The notes below the pieces were generated by a model. That model worked only from the letters and a program-made list of their open reading frames with translations. It was not told where the DNA came from and did not search any database. The translations under genes and the position numbers were made by a program. DNA of 15,120 nt from an uncultured Bacillota bacterium (GTDB taxonomy: Bacteria > Bacillota > Clostridia > Christensenellales > UBA1242). The stretch lies in contig CASDQU010000024.1 of NCBI GenBank assembly GCA_949282835.1, forward strand, positions 1-15,120, read 5' to 3'. Every line of letters starts with the position of its first letter. The stretch's first letter is position 1. This document shows, piece by piece, positions 1-6,853 of the stretch.

Positions 1-10
1 AAAAAGTGCA

Positions 11-16
11 TATACT
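11..16 (+). promoter_or_regulatory. -10 element of the heat-shock operon promoter
   Basis: TATACT lies directly upstream of the CIRCE operator, where a sigma-A -10 box is expected for hrcA. The matching -35 box would fall just left of the window, so only half of the promoter can be seen. Confidence 0.55.
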
Positions 17-20
17 AGTG

Positions 21-47
21 CTAGCACTTAAAATAAAAGAGTGCTAA
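21..47 (+). promoter_or_regulatory. CIRCE operator (HrcA binding site)
   Basis: The left arm CTAGCACTT and right arm GAGTGCTAA are separated by exactly 9 bases. This matches the consensus TTAGCACTC-N9-GAGTGCTAA with two substitutions, both in the left arm (its first and last bases). It sits 22 bases before the hrcA start and next to the -10 box, as expected for the site where HrcA represses its own operon. The changed left arm also creates a second, gapless palindrome, AGTGCTAGCACT, at 17-28. Confidence 0.95.
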
Positions 48-69
48 AAAGTCGAAATTAGAGGTTGTT

Positions 70-1074
70 ATGGAATTATCAGAGCGCAAGAAGAAAATAC
101 TTTGCATGGCAATTGAAGAATATATAAAAGACTGCTGTCCGATAACAAGTGGCAATATAAAAGATGTGACAAGCCTAGACTGTTCTACTGCAACTTTAAG
201 AAGCGAGCTTAACGCGCTGGAAGCCATGGGATTTTTAAAACAGCTTCACACATCTGGTGGACGAATTCCAACGGCGCAGGGGTATAGATATTATGTTGAA
301 GATTTGCTTTCAAAAGCGGAGGCAAGCGACAAAGAGCTTGATGAGGTCAAAGATCTTATTTCTTCAAAGACAAGAAGTTTAAATGAAATTGTCAGTGGAA
401 TTGCTAAAATTGTCAGCGAAGTGACAAACTATCCAACGGTGGTCATGGTTGACGGAATTGATAATTTAGTTTTAAATGAATTTAAAATCATTCCTCTTCT
501 TGAAGATAAGATCATGGTGCTGATAGGTACAATTGCTGGATATATCACTCAAACTCTCGATGTCAAAGCCTCGCCGCTAGATTGCGACAACGCTTCAAGA
601 TATTTAACCAATCACTTTAAAGGTGAAACGATTGGCTTTATGATTGAAAACATCGACGACTATGAAAATGGAATGCATGGAGAGATTTCAGCATTTTCAA
701 GTGTTGTTGATAGTCTAATTGAAGGGCTCAAAAAACTTAACGAGAGAAAGCAATTCAATGTCCGCCATGAAGGAACTGCAAAACTTCTTGAGCAGAAGGA
801 TCAAATTGAAGATGCTAAAAATGTAATCAATGTCTTAAGTGATGAAGAAGAGCTTTCTTTGGTTATGGAGATGAAGGGCGACAAAGACATAGAGGTTACA
901 GTAGCTGACGATGATAATTTAAAAAAAGTGTCCGTTGTCAAAGCGCCAATTGTTGTTGAAGGAAGACAACTTGCCTCAATCGGAGTGATTGGACCGCAGC
1001 GAATGGACTATGCGGGAATTGCATCCGCATTAAAGGTTGTTATTGATAGCCTTAGCAACTTAAAAGGAGAATAG
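70..1074 (+). CDS. hrcA: Heat-inducible transcription repressor HrcA
   Basis: HrcA is the repressor of class I heat-shock genes; it binds CIRCE and needs GroEL for activity, so its titration by unfolded protein induces the operon. The 334-residue length is normal for the family. Residues 1-75 form the winged-helix DNA-binding domain, and the family hallmark HTSGGRIPTAQGYRYYV is at residues 60-76. The C-terminal part contains the usual GAF-like region, with the late motif IGVIGPQRMDY near residue 305. The start is supported by AGAGG at 60-64, five bases before the ATG. It is first in the operon, and a CIRCE site lies directly upstream, consistent with autorepression. The stop codon abuts the grpE start, and the grpE ribosome binding site lies inside hrcA. 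Confidence 0.97.
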   Translation: MELSERKKKILCMAIEEYIKDCCPITSGNIKDVTSLDCSTATLRSELNALEAMGFLKQLHTSGGRIPTAQGYRYYVEDLLSKAEASDKELDEVKDLISSKTRSLNEIVSGIAKIVSEVTNYPTVVMVDGIDNLVLNEFKIIPLLEDKIMVLIGTIAGYITQTLDVKASPLDCDNASRYLTNHFKGETIGFMIENIDDYENGMHGEISAFSSVVDSLIEGLKKLNERKQFNVRHEGTAKLLEQKDQIEDAKNVINVLSDEEELSLVMEMKGDKDIEVTVADDDNLKKVSVVKAPIVVEGRQLASIGVIGPQRMDYAGIASALKVVIDSLSNLKGE

Positions 1075-1764
1075 ATGTCACATAAACATAATAGAAATAA
1101 CGACGAAGAATTAAATGATGAGTTAGCAGAAAGCGCTACGGCTAGTTCTGACCAAGAAAGCTGTGACTGCGAAAAGAATTGCAATTGCAGTGAAGAGTGC
1201 GGCTGCAAAGAGCACTGTGAATGCGATGGCGAGCATCATTGCAACGAAAATTGTCACTGCGGCGAAGAATGTCACTGTAGCGAGGATGGCAATGATAGCG
1301 AGCAGAGCCAGTGCGCAGACAAAGAATGCAAGTGCCAAAGTGACAAGGCAAGCGAGTATTTAAATCTTGCGCGTCAAGTTCAAGCAGACTTTGACAATTT
1401 TAGAAGACATGCGATAGAAGATATTAAAAAAGCCAGACTTGACGGTCAGGCTTCAGTAATTGAAGTTTTCCTGCCATGTCTTGATACATTTAAGGAAGCC
1501 AAAAAGTCAATTGATGACGAAGTTGTTTTAAAAGGTATTGAAATGATAGAACAAAACATTCAAAATGCCTTAAAAAACTTAGGAGTTGAAAAGATTGACA
1601 CAATTGGCAAAAAATATGATCCACATCTTCACAACGTGATTGCGGTTATGAGGGATGAGGAAAAAGAGAATGATATCATCTTGGACGAGTACCAAGCTGG
1701 ATATAAATTTAATGATAAAATAATTCGTTATGCAAAAGTCTTAGTCAATAAAAAGGAGGATTAA
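1075..1764 (+). CDS. grpE: GrpE nucleotide exchange factor with a cysteine-rich N-terminal extension
   Basis: GrpE is the cytosolic exchange factor that releases ADP from DnaK. The canonical part starts near residue 92 and includes QADFDNFRRH (103-111), the coiled-coil and four-helix region, and the beta-wing end YKFNDKIIRYAKVLV. Ahead of it, residues 30-87 contain 16 cysteines, seven of them pairs of the CxC type. Four pairs follow each other at a six-residue spacing (C30/C32, C36/C38, C42/C44, C48/C50), interspersed with His and many Asp/Glu. This resembles metallothionein or zinc-binding tails and is not part of the GrpE fold. The start directly follows the hrcA stop (TAGATG) and is preceded by AAAGGAGA at 1063-1070. 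At 229 residues the protein is longer than many GrpEs because of this tail. The tail's function is unknown; metal or redox sensing is a guess. Confidence 0.96.
   Translation: MSHKHNRNNDEELNDELAESATASSDQESCDCEKNCNCSEECGCKEHCECDGEHHCNENCHCGEECHCSEDGNDSEQSQCADKECKCQSDKASEYLNLARQVQADFDNFRRHAIEDIKKARLDGQASVIEVFLPCLDTFKEAKKSIDDEVVLKGIEMIEQNIQNALKNLGVEKIDTIGKKYDPHLHNVIAVMRDEEKENDIILDEYQAGYKFNDKIIRYAKVLVNKKED
1162..1338 (+). repeat. Degenerate 18-base coding repeat for the CxCxxx cysteine array in grpE
   Basis: The TGT/TGC codons recur in a two-of-six-codon pattern, giving an 18-base period that is clearest from 1162 to 1227 and then degenerates. The repeats are not identical at the nucleotide level, so the pattern seems kept by selection on the protein rather than by very recent slippage. 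The low complexity also opens long shadow reading frames on both strands here, which I do not regard as genes. Confidence 0.7.
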
Positions 1765-1768
1765 AATT

Positions 1769-3622
1769 ATGGGAAAAATTATTGGAATAGACTTAGGAAC
1801 TACAAATTCATGTGTTGCGGTTATGGAAGGAGGAAAGCCTACCGTTATCGCGAATGCTGAGGGAGATCGAACAACTCCATCAGTTGTTGCCTACACAAAG
1901 GAAGGCGAAAGACTTGTCGGCAAGGTCGCAAAGCGTCAAGCTATTGTCAATGCTGAAAACACTGTTCAATCTATCAAAAGAGAGATGGGTACAAACTACA
2001 AAGTTAAATTAAATGGCAAAGAATATACACCTCAGGAAATTTCTGCAATGATTCTTTCAAAATTAAAGGCAGATGCAGAAAGCTACCTTGGTGGGCCTGT
2101 AACTCAAGCAGTCATCACAGTACCTGCTTACTTTAACGATTCTCAGCGTCAAGCCACCAAAGATGCTGGTAAGATTGCTGGTCTTGAAGTTCTAAGAATT
2201 ATCAATGAGCCTACAGCTGCCGCTCTTGCATATGGGCTTGATAAAGGTGAAAATGCCAACCAAAAGATACTAGTATATGACCTTGGTGGCGGTACATTCG
2301 ATGTTTCTATTCTTGAAATAGGAGATGGCGTATTTGAAGTTTTGGCTACAAATGGTAATACTCGTCTTGGCGGAGATGATTTTGATAACAGAATTATCGA
2401 TCTACTTGTTGAAGAGTTCAAAGCGACTAACGGAATTGATTTGACAAGCGATAAACTTGCTATGCAAAGACTTAAAGAGGCAGCTGAAAAGGCTAAGATT
2501 GACCTCTCAGCGACTCCAAAAACCACCATTTCTCTTCCATTTATATCAGCTGACGCAACCGGCCCTAAACATATGGAATATGAACTTACAAGAGCTAAGT
2601 TTGACTCTATAACAGAGGACCTTGTAAAAGAAACCATTGATTGCACTGTAAGAGCTCTTCAAGACGCAAAACTTGACAAAAATCAAATTGACAAGGTTAT
2701 CTTGGTAGGTGGTTCAACAAGAATTCCTGCCGTTCAAGATGCAGTTAAAAACTTTATTGGCAAAGAGCCATATAAAGGCATCAATCCTGATGAATGTGTC
2801 GCTGTTGGTGCAGCAATTCAAGCAGGTGTGCTTGGCGGAGAGGTAAAAGATGTGCTTCTTCTTGATGTAACTCCACTTTCTCTTGGTATTGAAACACTTG
2901 GCGGAGTATTTACTAAGCTTATCGAGAGAAATACCACAATTCCTACTAAAAAATCTCAAATTTTCTCAACTGCCGTTGATAATCAACCTGGAGTTGATAT
3001 CCATGTTCTTCAAGGCGAGCGAGAATTTGCAAATCAAAACAAAACTTTAGGAAGATTTCAGCTTACCGATATACCACCAGCACCAAGAGGAGTTCCTCAA
3101 ATTGAAGTTACATTTGATATTGATGCCAATGGTATAGTTAAGGTATCTGCAAAAGATCTTGGTACAAACAAGGAGCAGAATATAACCATTACAGCTTCTT
3201 CAAACCTAAAAGAAGAGGATATTGAAAAGGCAATCAAAGAGGCAGAAGCTCACGCAGAGGAAGACAAAAAGAGAAAAGAGCTTGTTGAGACTAAAAACCA
3301 AGCTGACAATTTGATTTATGGGCTTGAAAAGATGCTCAAAGAAAATGGAGACAAACTTCAAGAGGAAGACAAGAAAAAACTTGAAGAGGCTATTGAAAAA
3401 GCTAAAAAAGATATAGAAAGTGAAGATATTGACACTGTCAAGAAGGCTATTGATGAGCTTACAAATGTTTCAAACGGCATTGTTTCCAAGATGTACAGTT
3501 CAGCAAATCCAAATGGAGCTGATACAGGCGACACAGGAGCAAATGGCGACAATGGTTCAAATGGCGACAACGGAAATAATGGTGAAGACCCAGAAGTAGT
3601 TGTTGATGACGATAACAAGTAA
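1769..3622 (+). CDS. dnaK: Molecular chaperone DnaK (Hsp70)
   Basis: This is the ATP-dependent Hsp70 chaperone working with DnaJ and GrpE in the cytosol. The ATPase domain shows DLGTTNS at residues 8-14, the phosphate-2 motif DLGGGTFDVSIL near 171-182 and VGGSTRIP near 312. The interdomain linker DVLLLDVTPLSLGIET ends near 376 and is followed by the substrate-binding domain and helical lid. The segment after SIKREMG is short, as in Gram-positive DnaKs that lack the extra N-terminal segment. At 617 residues the length is normal. The last 38 residues are a flexible tail rich in Gly, Asn and Asp with repeated NGDNG units, ending in an acidic DPEVVVDDDNK in place of the usual EEV(D/N) ending. AAAGGAGGA at 1752-1760 precedes the ATG, and only four bases separate it from grpE. 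Confidence 0.99.
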   Translation: MGKIIGIDLGTTNSCVAVMEGGKPTVIANAEGDRTTPSVVAYTKEGERLVGKVAKRQAIVNAENTVQSIKREMGTNYKVKLNGKEYTPQEISAMILSKLKADAESYLGGPVTQAVITVPAYFNDSQRQATKDAGKIAGLEVLRIINEPTAAALAYGLDKGENANQKILVYDLGGGTFDVSILEIGDGVFEVLATNGNTRLGGDDFDNRIIDLLVEEFKATNGIDLTSDKLAMQRLKEAAEKAKIDLSATPKTTISLPFISADATGPKHMEYELTRAKFDSITEDLVKETIDCTVRALQDAKLDKNQIDKVILVGGSTRIPAVQDAVKNFIGKEPYKGINPDECVAVGAAIQAGVLGGEVKDVLLLDVTPLSLGIETLGGVFTKLIERNTTIPTKKSQIFSTAVDNQPGVDIHVLQGEREFANQNKTLGRFQLTDIPPAPRGVPQIEVTFDIDANGIVKVSAKDLGTNKEQNITITASSNLKEEDIEKAIKEAEAHAEEDKKRKELVETKNQADNLIYGLEKMLKENGDKLQEEDKKKLEEAIEKAKKDIESEDIDTVKKAIDELTNVSNGIVSKMYSSANPNGADTGDTGANGDNGSNGDNGNNGEDPEVVVDDDNK

Positions 3623-3670
3623 CAGAATTTCGGTGAAAAATCTATTATCGAGAAGATATAAAGGGAATTT

Positions 3671-3706
3671 ATGGAATGCTTTTTTGAAAGCGAGATGATA
3701 AGATAA
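3671..3706 (+). other. Possible 11-codon open frame in the dnaK-dnaJ gap
   Basis: The 99-base gap between dnaK and dnaJ is the only sizeable spacer in this operon. It contains AAGGGA at 3661-3666 followed, four bases later, by ATG and an 11-codon frame (MECFFESEMIR) ending in TAA. It ends 15 bases before the dnaJ start and could act by translational coupling, or be chance. No convincing hairpin is visible in the gap. Confidence 0.15.
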
Positions 3707-3721
3707 TTGTAAAGGACTAAT

Positions 3722-4834
3722 ATGGCAAATAAAGACTATTATTCAGTTTTAGGAGTTGGGAAAGAGGCCAGTGAAGATGAAATCAAGTCTGCATATCGCA
3801 GGCTTGCTAAAAAGTATCATCCTGACCTCAACAAAACTCCAGAAGCAGCAGAAAAATTTAAAGAGATAAATGAAGCATATTCTGTGCTTGGCGACCCAAA
3901 AAAGAGAGCCAATTATGACCAGTTTGGTTTGGCTGAAGGAAATCCTTTCCAGGGCGGGTCAGGCGGTTTTGAAGAGTTCTTTGGCGGCGGTGGCGGATTT
4001 AGTGATATTTTTTCCGACATATTTTCTGCTTTTGGCGGTAGAGGGGGAGGCAATGTGCGCGAAAAGGGCGCTGATATCAATATTGCAATAAACCTTTCTT
4101 TTGAAGAGGCGGCTAATGGTGTTGAAAAAAATATTACAATAGGAAAACTTGAAAAATGTTCTGCTTGTCAAGGCAGCGGCGCAAAAAATGGCAAGGAATT
4201 TACCATTTGTCCAGAATGTAATGGCACAGGCAGGGTTCGTTATCAGCAAAACACTCTTTTTGGTACAACTATTAGAGAGGCGGGCTGCCCTAAATGTAAT
4301 GCAACAGGGAAAATAGTAAAAGAAAAATGCCCAGAATGTAGCGGCAAGGGCTATCAAAAAGTGAATAAGACTATTAAAGTTAAATTCCCTGCTGGAATTG
4401 ATAATGGGCAAACACTGAGAATGAGAGGAGAGGGCAATGCTCCTACTAGAAATGGAGTAAATGGTGATTTAAACATTAAAATTTCAGTTGCTCCACATAA
4501 GATTTTAGTGAGAAAAGGTGATGACCTGTATATGGATTTATACCTGCCCTTCACTACTTTATTGCTTGGTGGCAAGATTGAAATTCCTCTAATAAATGAC
4601 AAGTACACTCTTTCCATTCCAGAGCTTACCGCTAGTGGTACAGTTATGCGAATAAAAGGCAAAGGTATAAAGCATTTAAACAAAGAGGGCTATGGTGATA
4701 TTCTTGTAACTATCAAATCTGAAGCTCCAAAGAGCCTAGATAAAGACACAAAACAAAAACTGCAGTCACTTGCAAATGATATAGGCGATGGCTCTTATAT
4801 TAAATATAATAATTATTTAAAGAAAATGAAGTAA
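3722..4834 (+). CDS. dnaJ: Chaperone protein DnaJ (Hsp40)
   Basis: DnaJ is the co-chaperone that delivers unfolded clients to DnaK and triggers its ATP hydrolysis. The J domain occupies residues 1-70 with the essential HPD at 33-35. A Gly/Phe-rich region follows (about 78-112). The zinc-binding domain has four CxxCxxxG repeats with cysteines at 146/149, 163/166, 189/192 and 203/206; the third reads CPKCNATG instead of the usual CxxCxGxG. The two C-terminal beta-barrel substrate domains complete the protein. At 370 residues it is a standard type I DnaJ. The ribosome binding site AAAGGA at 3711-3716 is five bases before the ATG. It is last in the operon and is followed by a strong terminator. 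Confidence 0.98.
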   Translation: MANKDYYSVLGVGKEASEDEIKSAYRRLAKKYHPDLNKTPEAAEKFKEINEAYSVLGDPKKRANYDQFGLAEGNPFQGGSGGFEEFFGGGGGFSDIFSDIFSAFGGRGGGNVREKGADINIAINLSFEEAANGVEKNITIGKLEKCSACQGSGAKNGKEFTICPECNGTGRVRYQQNTLFGTTIREAGCPKCNATGKIVKEKCPECSGKGYQKVNKTIKVKFPAGIDNGQTLRMRGEGNAPTRNGVNGDLNIKISVAPHKILVRKGDDLYMDLYLPFTTLLLGGKIEIPLINDKYTLSIPELTASGTVMRIKGKGIKHLNKEGYGDILVTIKSEAPKSLDKDTKQKLQSLANDIGDGSYIKYNNYLKKMK

Positions 4835-4841
4835 ATTTGAC

Positions 4842-4873
4842 AAAAAATTCCTATATTTTTAGGAATTTTTTTA
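4842..4873 (+). terminator. Rho-independent terminator of the heat-shock operon
   Basis: A 12-bp stem (AAAAAATTCCTA at 4842-4853 with TAGGAATTTTTT at 4860-4871) encloses a six-base loop, and the right arm is itself the T-tract. It lies eight bases after the dnaJ stop. Confidence 0.85.
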
Positions 4874-4922
4874 TTTTTTCATATAAAAAAGCAAATTTAA
4901 ACATGAATAGATACTTTTAAAT

Positions 4923-4951
4923 TTGTTTTTCAAAAGATATTTTGATATAAT
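4923..4951 (+). promoter_or_regulatory. Sigma-A promoter of the first inositol monophosphatase gene
   Basis: TTGTTT at 4923-4928 and TATAAT at 4946-4951 are separated by 17 bases. A TG one base upstream of the -10 (4943-4944) makes it an extended -10 promoter. It sits between the dnaJ terminator and the next gene. Confidence 0.8.
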
Positions 4952-4968
4952 AAAAATGGGAGCTACAT

Positions 4969-5751
4969 ATGAAAGAATATAAAATTATGAAAAGAGCCAT
5001 GAAAATTGCGGCAAAGAGATATTTTAAGCGCGGCTCACGACATATCAATTACAAAAGTGAATTTGACTATTTCACCGATAATGATATGGCGTGTGAAAAA
5101 TATTTGATTTCAGTTATCAAAAAACACTTTCCAAATGACAATATTTTAAGTGAGGAGACCTCTAGCCAAACCAAACTGGAAGGGCGGACATGGGTGATAG
5201 ACCCTATTGACGGCACACATAACTATGCTAATGGTTATGATATGTGCGGAATACAGGTGGCTTTTTGTGAAGGAGAGGAGGCAAAACTTGGGCTGATATA
5301 TATGCCATACAGAAGACAATTTTTTGCTGGAATAAAAGGGAAAGGGGTAACTTTTAATGGCAAGGAGATAAAAACCAAACAAGATAAAAAATTAAGCGAA
5401 AGTATTTTAACAATAAGTTCACTTCGCCATGAGCAACCAATTAAACAAATTAGACTTGAAATTTTTAATCTAATAAATACTAAAGCACTTGATATCCGCC
5501 TTTTGGGCTGCGCGTGCGGCGAGCTTGTCGATGTTTTACTTGGCAAAAGTGGAGGATATTTTACTGTAAAAAACAAACTGACTATGTGGGATTATATTCC
5601 GGGTGGGATGATGTGCAAAGAGAATGGTCTTCCTGTGATTTATGGTAGTCATAAGAAAATAGAATATTTTATAGCAGCCAATAATGAAGAGATTGCAGAA
5701 TTTATTGAAAAAGTTATAATCAAAAGCATTGATAAAGTTTTAGATAAATAG
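4969..5751 (+). CDS. Inositol monophosphatase family protein (first paralog)
   Basis: This is a Mg-dependent, Li-sensitive-type phosphomonoesterase of the IMPase/CysQ/FBPase superfamily. The metal-binding signatures are visible in order: TDND near 36-39, SEE at 61-63, DPIDGT at 78-83, and WDYIPGGMMCKENG at 207-220, which corresponds to the usual WDxxAGxxxxxEAG. The second signature has C-K-E-N-G where EAG is typical, a mild departure. At 260 residues the length fits the family. GGGAG at 4958-4962 supports the ATG chosen; a second ATG six codons in is possible. It has its own promoter and terminator, so it is monocistronic. The substrate (inositol phosphate, a nucleotide such as PAP, or a sugar phosphate) cannot be told from sequence. 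A close paralog starts at 7720. Confidence 0.9.
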   Translation: MKEYKIMKRAMKIAAKRYFKRGSRHINYKSEFDYFTDNDMACEKYLISVIKKHFPNDNILSEETSSQTKLEGRTWVIDPIDGTHNYANGYDMCGIQVAFCEGEEAKLGLIYMPYRRQFFAGIKGKGVTFNGKEIKTKQDKKLSESILTISSLRHEQPIKQIRLEIFNLINTKALDIRLLGCACGELVDVLLGKSGGYFTVKNKLTMWDYIPGGMMCKENGLPVIYGSHKKIEYFIAANNEEIAEFIEKVIIKSIDKVLDK

Positions 5752-5773
5752 CACGCTAGTAAGCGTGCTATTT
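5746..5773. terminator. Shared bidirectional terminator containing both stop codons
   Basis: The arms TAGCACGCT (5749-5757) and AGCGTGCTA (5762-5770) form a perfect 9-bp stem with loop AGTA, extended by AAA/TTT to 12 bp and followed by a T-tract on the + strand. The TAG that begins the left arm is the stop of the rightward phosphatase gene, and the TAG of the leftward SLOG-like gene is the reverse complement of the end of the right arm. The T-tract is weaker leftward. Confidence 0.9.
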
Positions 5774-6298
5774 TTTTATAAAATGATATAAATTTACAAT
5801 GTTACAATCACTTTTTGTGGCAGATTTGAGGATAGAATAAGGATTATATTTAACCACAATGCTATCAGGACTAGGCGGCATATATTTGTCAAAATCAAAG
5901 TAAAATAATGCCATATCGCTAATATCCAAAAGCTCATCCATGCCTATATTTTCAAGCAATTTAAAGAATTTGTTTTGCAAACTTGAGGCAGAAGGAGATA
6001 TAAAACTATTATCTTTTTTTAAAGATAATTGAATTTGGTATTCTCCATTAAAAATATCTTGATCAAATATTATCATAGGGTCAACACCTTTAAAATATAG
6101 CTTGTTTACAGAAGGATATTTTTGAGAAAGTTCACAGATAATATCATCACACGCGTCAACAAATTTTCCGCCATAACATAGAAAAAAGCAAGTTATATTT
6201 TCATTTTTTATCAAATTTTCAAAGAAGGAAGTTAAATATTCCCATTTATTATTGCTTATTCGAAAAGATAACTCGCCACAAATTGTACAGATTTTCAT
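5768..6298 (-). CDS. SLOG-like (DUF1273/YpsA-like) hypothetical protein
   Basis: This is a 176-residue protein that I do not recognise as a named gene. It begins with a beta strand and turn, MKICTICGE. A Gly-Gly motif CYGGKFVDAC at 41-50 is followed by DDIICELSQKYPSV, resembling the GG-(x)FD...LKxKYP pattern of SLOG nucleotide-binding domains. Near the C terminus, DMALFYFDFDKYMPPSP (129-144) and a final strand NIVNLYHF also match how small SLOG proteins end. Known SLOG domains bind nucleotides or their derivatives, often in stress or defence systems; a role here is inference. I chose the ATG at 6298 because AGAGG at 6304-6308 is five bases upstream, whereas the alternative GTG at 6304 overlaps it. 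It is divergent from an XRE regulator, with a good promoter between them. Confidence 0.5.
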   Translation of the reverse strand: MKICTICGELSFRISNNKWEYLTSFFENLIKNENITCFFLCYGGKFVDACDDIICELSQKYPSVNKLYFKGVDPMIIFDQDIFNGEYQIQLSLKKDNSFISPSASSLQNKFFKLLENIGMDELLDISDMALFYFDFDKYMPPSPDSIVVKYNPYSILKSATKSDCNIVNLYHFIKK

Positions 6299-6330
6299 AT
6301 ACACCTCTTTATTGATACATTGTCTGTATT

Positions 6331-6359
6331 ATTTTATAACAAATGAGGCAGCCTGTCAA
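6331..6359 (-). promoter_or_regulatory. Promoter of the SLOG-like gene with nearby inverted repeats
   Basis: On the minus strand TTGACA (6354-6359) and TAAAAT (6331-6336) are separated by 17 bases, with a perfect -35. An inverted repeat AGGC-A-GCCT (6346-6354) touches the -35 box, and another, ATACA-N5-TGTAT (6315-6329), covers the likely transcription start. Either could be an operator for the adjacent XRE regulator. Confidence 0.75.
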
Positions 6360-6382
6360 TCAATTTGATATATTTTAATAAA

Positions 6383-6410
6383 TTTTGGTGTAAACATTAA
6401 CTCATATAAT
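6383..6410 (+). promoter_or_regulatory. Putative promoter of the XRE-type regulator
   Basis: A perfect TATAAT lies at 6405-6410. The best upstream partner is TTTTGG at 6383-6388 with a 16-base spacer, a poor -35 that suggests a weak or regulated promoter. Confidence 0.45.
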
Positions 6411-6447
6411 TTTACTTTTTGGCTTAAACTATAGCTAAGAGGTAAAA

Positions 6448-6765
6448 ATGAAAAATATATCTTATGATGAAATAATTAGAAGAATAAGTTATTTTAGAGC
6501 AATGGCAAATCTTTCTGCTAGAGAAGCAAGTCAAAGATTAGGTTATAATCCTTCTTTTATGAAGACTATTGAAAATAAAACAGTGGAATTAAAAGTTAAA
6601 ACACTTTTAGATTTTTGCGATATGGTTGGAATAAGTGTTTATGATTTTTTCTACATAGGCGATAATTACAATATTAAGAACAAGGAAATATTAGATTTAA
6701 TATTATCTTTAAGCGATGAGCAAAGAAAGATTATACTAGACTTAATAAAGACAATGAAAAAGTAA
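6448..6765 (+). CDS. XRE/Cro-C1-type helix-turn-helix transcriptional regulator
   Basis: This 105-residue protein is a DNA-binding regulator. Residues 7-65 fit the five-helix XRE fold: IIRRISYFRAMANLSAREAS contains helices 1-2, ASQRLGYNPSFMKTIENK is the helix-turn-helix pair, and VELKVKTLLDFCDMVGISV matches the family's closing helices (compare P-x-L-x-x-L-x-x-I-C-x-x-L-x-I). A short C-terminal helix (about 80-103) may serve in dimerisation. AAGAGG at 6437-6442 is five bases before the ATG. It is divergent from the SLOG-like gene and shares the 149-base gap with it, so control of that gene and of itself is the natural inference. The target is unknown. Confidence 0.85.
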   Translation: MKNISYDEIIRRISYFRAMANLSAREASQRLGYNPSFMKTIENKTVELKVKTLLDFCDMVGISVYDFFYIGDNYNIKNKEILDLILSLSDEQRKIILDLIKTMKK

Positions 6766-6774
6766 ACAATAAAT

Positions 6775-6828
6775 AAAAATATGGCTTTGTGACAAAAAAA
6801 ATGTCATTAGAGCCATATTTTTTTATAA
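6775..6828. terminator. Bidirectional terminator between the XRE regulator and rsmE
   Basis: The arms at 6775-6786 (ending ATATGGCT) and 6811-6822 (beginning AGCCATAT) form a 12-bp stem. Inside it a second small stem TGACA/TGTCA (6790-6794 with 6802-6806) is present. A/T tracts on both sides suit termination from both convergent genes. Confidence 0.85.
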
Positions 6829-6853
6829 ATTTTTTTCTATTATGACTGCATGG

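Noticed and set aside
1123..1363. Several overlapping frames on both strands across the grpE Cys repeat
   Set aside because: They come from the 18-base repeat, which keeps all frames free of stops, and the products are low complexity without start signals.
2149..2646. 165-codon open frame on the minus strand inside dnaK
   Set aside because: It is antisense to the well-conserved ATPase domain and Ser/Leu/Ala-rich, as expected from a codon shadow.
3959..4411. 150-codon minus-strand frame inside dnaJ
   Set aside because: It is a shadow of the zinc-finger region of dnaJ, and the whole dnaJ product is intact.
6775..6822. Hairpin near the XRE gene considered as a riboswitch or small RNA
   Set aside because: The simple stem with A/T tracts between convergent genes is fully explained as a terminator.
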